Assembly: GCA_016787705.1 (NCBI GenBank)
Contig: JAEUTP010000008.1
Location: 310,001-374,000, forward strand
DNA: 64,000 bases
Direction of reading: 5' to 3'
Source of the DNA: Bacteroidia bacterium
GTDB lineage: Bacteria; Bacteroidota; Bacteroidia; B-17B0; Aurantibacillaceae
This document shows positions 61,804 to 64,000 of the stretch, one piece after another. The position numbers and the translations under genes were made by a program. The notes beneath the pieces were generated by a model, which searched no databases, had not been told where the DNA came from, and saw nothing but the letters and a program-made list of their open reading frames with translations. How positions within the stretch are numbered: position 1 is the stretch's first letter; every line of letters starts with the position of its first letter.

Positions 61804-63096
61804 ATGAAAAATTTAATTTTATCCATTGGCATTTGTTCCCTTGCAATTAGCAGCCAGGCGCAACTAAGTCCGTTAATAACATCATGGGTAATTAATACAA
61901 CCAATGCAACCGGTTATAACAATCTTCCATCTAATGTGCAAACAGTACAGTACTCAGCTACACAGGTTTATGTAAGCGCGTCCTGCATTCCGGGTTATAA
62001 CATCGGGCCATGGGCTTCTAATCCAAATACGCCAACCAATCAAAATTTTGTATGCAAGTTTACAACTGCACCCGTACAAAATACCTCAACACCAATTTAT
62101 ACAGCGTTGGGCAACATGGGTTTGTGGAGTAATGGTGTTGCTATTTTTAATCCAAAAGACGGGCAATACTGGAATGGCAGTGCTTTTACAATGGGCGCAA
62201 CCACAACAGGCTTTAACCGTAACGCATTAGTATATGAAGGTGTAAGCTTTGATAATTGTTTAGGACATCCTGCTCCGGGCGGTGCTTATCATAACCATGT
62301 TAATCCTGCCTGCTTATACAATTCAACTTTAACAAGCGTTCATTCACCAATTATTGGTTATGCTTTTGACGGTTTTCCGGTATACGGCGCTTATGCTTAC
62401 ACAAACACTAACGGCACAGGGGCTATAAAAAGAATGGTACCAAGTTTTGTACTCGCACCATCAACAGGATCGGTATTATTAGGTGCTAATACTGCTTCTG
62501 CCGCAGCTTCTGCAACAACACCAACAACGCGTAATGGCGGCCCTCCTGTAAATTCAACTTATCCTTTAGGCAATATGTTAGAAGACTATGTTTATGTTGC
62601 CGGCTCAGGAGATCTTGATTTTCATAATGGTCGTTTTTGTGTAACGCCTGAATATCCTGCGGGAACTTACGCCTATTTTGTAACTATTGATGCAACAGGC
62701 TACCCTGTTTACCCTTTTGTATTGGGGCCAACTTATTATGGTACTGTACAGGCGGGCAATACCGGTCCGGGTGGAAGTCACGTTACTATCAGCGAGCCAA
62801 CAACGGTTTACAATCCAACTACAAGTATTGATGAGTTAAAAAAATTACCTATTAAATTTACAGTAATGCCAAACCCCACTCAGGATTATTTGTTCATTTA
62901 TATGGATGTTGAAAGCAAGAACAATGTGAAAGGAAAATTAGTTGATGCTAAAGGCAAAACTGTAAAAACAATTGATTACTTACAACCCAGCATTGCTTAT
63001 TCTTTGGATATGACAGACCTATCAAATGGAGTCTATTTTTTGATCATGGAATCTGATTCACAAAAAACAACGCAAAAAATAATTAAGTCAAATTAA
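61804..63096 (+). CDS. YHYH-domain secreted protein with type A sorting domain
   Basis: 430 aa from ATG 61804 (signal peptide MKNLILSIGICSLAISSQAQ). The YHYH domain occupies about residues 60-310: LGHPAPGGAYHNHVNPACLY (the YHYH-like motif, here YHNH), IIGYAFDGFPVYGAY and GDLDFHNGRFCVTPEYPAGTYAYFVT. Histidines suggest metal binding. C-terminal type A CTD (FTVMPNPTQDYLFIYM, NGVYFLIM, TQKIIKSN). Followed by the MbnP gene after 19 bp; both relate to copper or redox metals in other bacteria. Confidence 0.91.
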   Translation: MKNLILSIGICSLAISSQAQLSPLITSWVINTTNATGYNNLPSNVQTVQYSATQVYVSASCIPGYNIGPWASNPNTPTNQNFVCKFTTAPVQNTSTPIYTALGNMGLWSNGVAIFNPKDGQYWNGSAFTMGATTTGFNRNALVYEGVSFDNCLGHPAPGGAYHNHVNPACLYNSTLTSVHSPIIGYAFDGFPVYGAYAYTNTNGTGAIKRMVPSFVLAPSTGSVLLGANTASAAASATTPTTRNGGPPVNSTYPLGNMLEDYVYVAGSGDLDFHNGRFCVTPEYPAGTYAYFVTIDATGYPVYPFVLGPTYYGTVQAGNTGPGGSHVTISEPTTVYNPTTSIDELKKLPIKFTVMPNPTQDYLFIYMDVESKNNVKGKLVDAKGKTVKTIDYLQPSIAYSLDMTDLSNGVYFLIMESDSQKTTQKIIKSN

Positions 63097-63115
63097 AATT
63101 GTTTAATTTGGTTGA

Positions 63116-63841
63116 GTGAAAAAATTCATTCATAGTTTTTTATACATGGCAATCCTTGGGGTTGCCATGTCTTTTTCGGGTAAGCCTGAAAAAATGAGTT
63201 TGCCCTTATCAGTTACGTTTCATCATTATGCAGGTAATGAACTTTTAAAATTAGATTCGGCTATTTACAAAAACGAACTGGGTCAAACATTTACAATAAG
63301 TAAATTTAAATACTATATCAGCAATTTACATTTTAAAACAGCCGACGGAAAAGATCTTTCAATTAATGAAACGTTTTTAATTAACGAAGATGAAGAAGAT
63401 TCAAAAAAAATGGTTTTAAAAAATTTGCCCGCCTGGGATTATACATCCCTTGAATTTATAATTGGTGTAGATAGTTTGCATAACTGCAGCGGAGCGCAAT
63501 CAGGCTCATTAGACCCTATTAATGCTATGTATTGGGCATGGAATACCGGTTATATTTTTTTAAAACTGGAAGGTCATTCGCCTTCATCCAAATCTCCCGG
63601 TAATTTTTTTGAATATCATATAGGCGGTTATAAACAACCCAATAATTGCATCCGTAAAGTTAATTTAAACATCAGCAATAAAATCACCGCACGCAATCTT
63701 GACCTTAAAGTAAACATACTTGAACTATTTAGATCTCCAACGACAATTGATTTTGAAAAATTATCTTCAGTAACCGATCATAGAAACGCCGTTACGTTTG
63801 CCGATAATTACAGTAATATGTTTGAAGTATTAAAAAAATGA
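63116..63841 (+). CDS. MbnP-family protein (putative copper-associated periplasmic protein)
   Basis: 241 aa from GTG. Signal segment to about residue 22. LSVTFHHYAGNELLKLDS, FTISKFKYYISNLHF, LEFIIGVDSLHNCSGAQSG and MYWAWNTGYIFLKLEGH are diagnostic of the MbnP family, whose members pair with MauG/MbnH-type di-haem proteins that modify a Trp of MbnP. The next gene appears to be such a partner. ATGA overlap with it. Confidence 0.92.
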   Translation: MKKFIHSFLYMAILGVAMSFSGKPEKMSLPLSVTFHHYAGNELLKLDSAIYKNELGQTFTISKFKYYISNLHFKTADGKDLSINETFLINEDEEDSKKMVLKNLPAWDYTSLEFIIGVDSLHNCSGAQSGSLDPINAMYWAWNTGYIFLKLEGHSPSSKSPGNFFEYHIGGYKQPNNCIRKVNLNISNKITARNLDLKVNILELFRSPTTIDFEKLSSVTDHRNAVTFADNYSNMFEVLKK

Positions 63842-64000
63842 AATATAAATTAATTTATACTTTATTTATTTTGACAGTTGCTTTTTTGATTGGTAATAGT
63901 TTTATTATTGAAAACCCTTATTTCAAAATAAGCTCTAAAGATGTAAAGCTCAAAATTCCGAAAGGTTTTCCAAAACCCCTGTACTCTTTCAAAAAAAATA
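63838..64000 (+). CDS. Probable MauG/MbnH-type di-haem cytochrome c peroxidase, 3'-truncated by window edge
   Basis: Only the first 54 codons are visible: signal peptide (MKYKLIYTLFILTVAFLIGNS) and mature start with LKIPKGFPKPLYSF, wording typical of cytochrome-c-peroxidase-like proteins just before the first CxxCH. Start overlaps the MbnP stop by 4 bp. The haem motifs lie beyond the window, so the call leans on context. Confidence 0.65.
   Translation, partial: MKYKLIYTLFILTVAFLIGNSFIIENPYFKISSKDVKLKIPKGFPKPLYSFKKN

Overview
The window looks like a chromosome segment of a Bacteroidota species (AT-rich, mostly single-copy housekeeping genes). Evidence: type IX secretion signatures (a PorP/SprF protein, several type A and one type B C-terminal sorting domains), promoters with the Bacteroidota -7 element TAnnTTTG, a type III glutamine synthetase, and a mraZ-to-ftsZ cluster without murF or ddl. 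MurE carries the DNPR motif, so the peptidoglycan is probably meso-diaminopimelate type. I cannot place it below phylum. No tRNA, rRNA or CRISPR array was recognised.

Layout. 1-5.7 kb: 5'-truncated tail-specific protease, a helical secreted protein, an omega-amidase-like nitrilase and a TPR/SpoIIE-phosphatase sensor, nearly overlapping on the plus strand. 5.7-7 kb: minimal AraC regulator plus SDR oxidoreductase. 7-10.7 kb: leuS, enlarged by in-frame insertions: a 483-bp element with terminal inverted repeats encoding a DUF559 nuclease domain, an extra ~80-residue block near KMSKS, and two copies of a 40-bp palindromic repeat. 11.6-27.5 kb, minus strand: division/cell-wall cluster mraZ-rsmH-ftsL-ftsI-murE-mraY-murD-ftsW-murG-murC-ftsQ-ftsA-ftsZ, preceded by four MraZ-box-like repeats with 10-bp period. 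27.9-29.8 kb: hypothetical protein, engB, OlsB/GlsB-like acyltransferase. 30-36 kb: secretion/gliding-type proteins, a TonB-like protein, YqeY and two tandem paralogous secreted proteins. 36.3-41.7 kb: queA, kdsB, DUF1571 protein, M42-like peptidase, YigZ/IMPACT protein, DMT exporter. 41.7-47.3 kb: secreted unknowns, a TPR sensor that has lost its phosphatase domain, a short-repeat protein, a structured intergenic region and glutamine synthetase III.

47.3-52.3 kb is the most accessory-looking part: GC-rich palindromic repeats, then a two-gene module (unknown 260-aa protein plus a 622-aa QueC-like/PD-(D/E)XK-like fusion) that I regard as a candidate uncharacterised defence or nucleic-acid-processing system; then a metal-binding/rhodanese protein, a DUF1398 protein, a rearranged parvulin, and a second copy of a 255-bp structured repeat also found at 44.5 kb. 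52.3-64 kb: small stress, redox, repair and secreted genes (HxlR, DsbA/FrnE, methyltransferase, AHSA1, AlkB, glyoxalase, sorting-domain proteins, YHYH protein, MbnP, and the start of a probable MauG-type peroxidase).

The two observations most likely to be new are (i) the nuclease-coding palindrome-flanked element inside leuS together with its possible non-autonomous short relatives, and (ii) the two-gene QueC-nuclease module.
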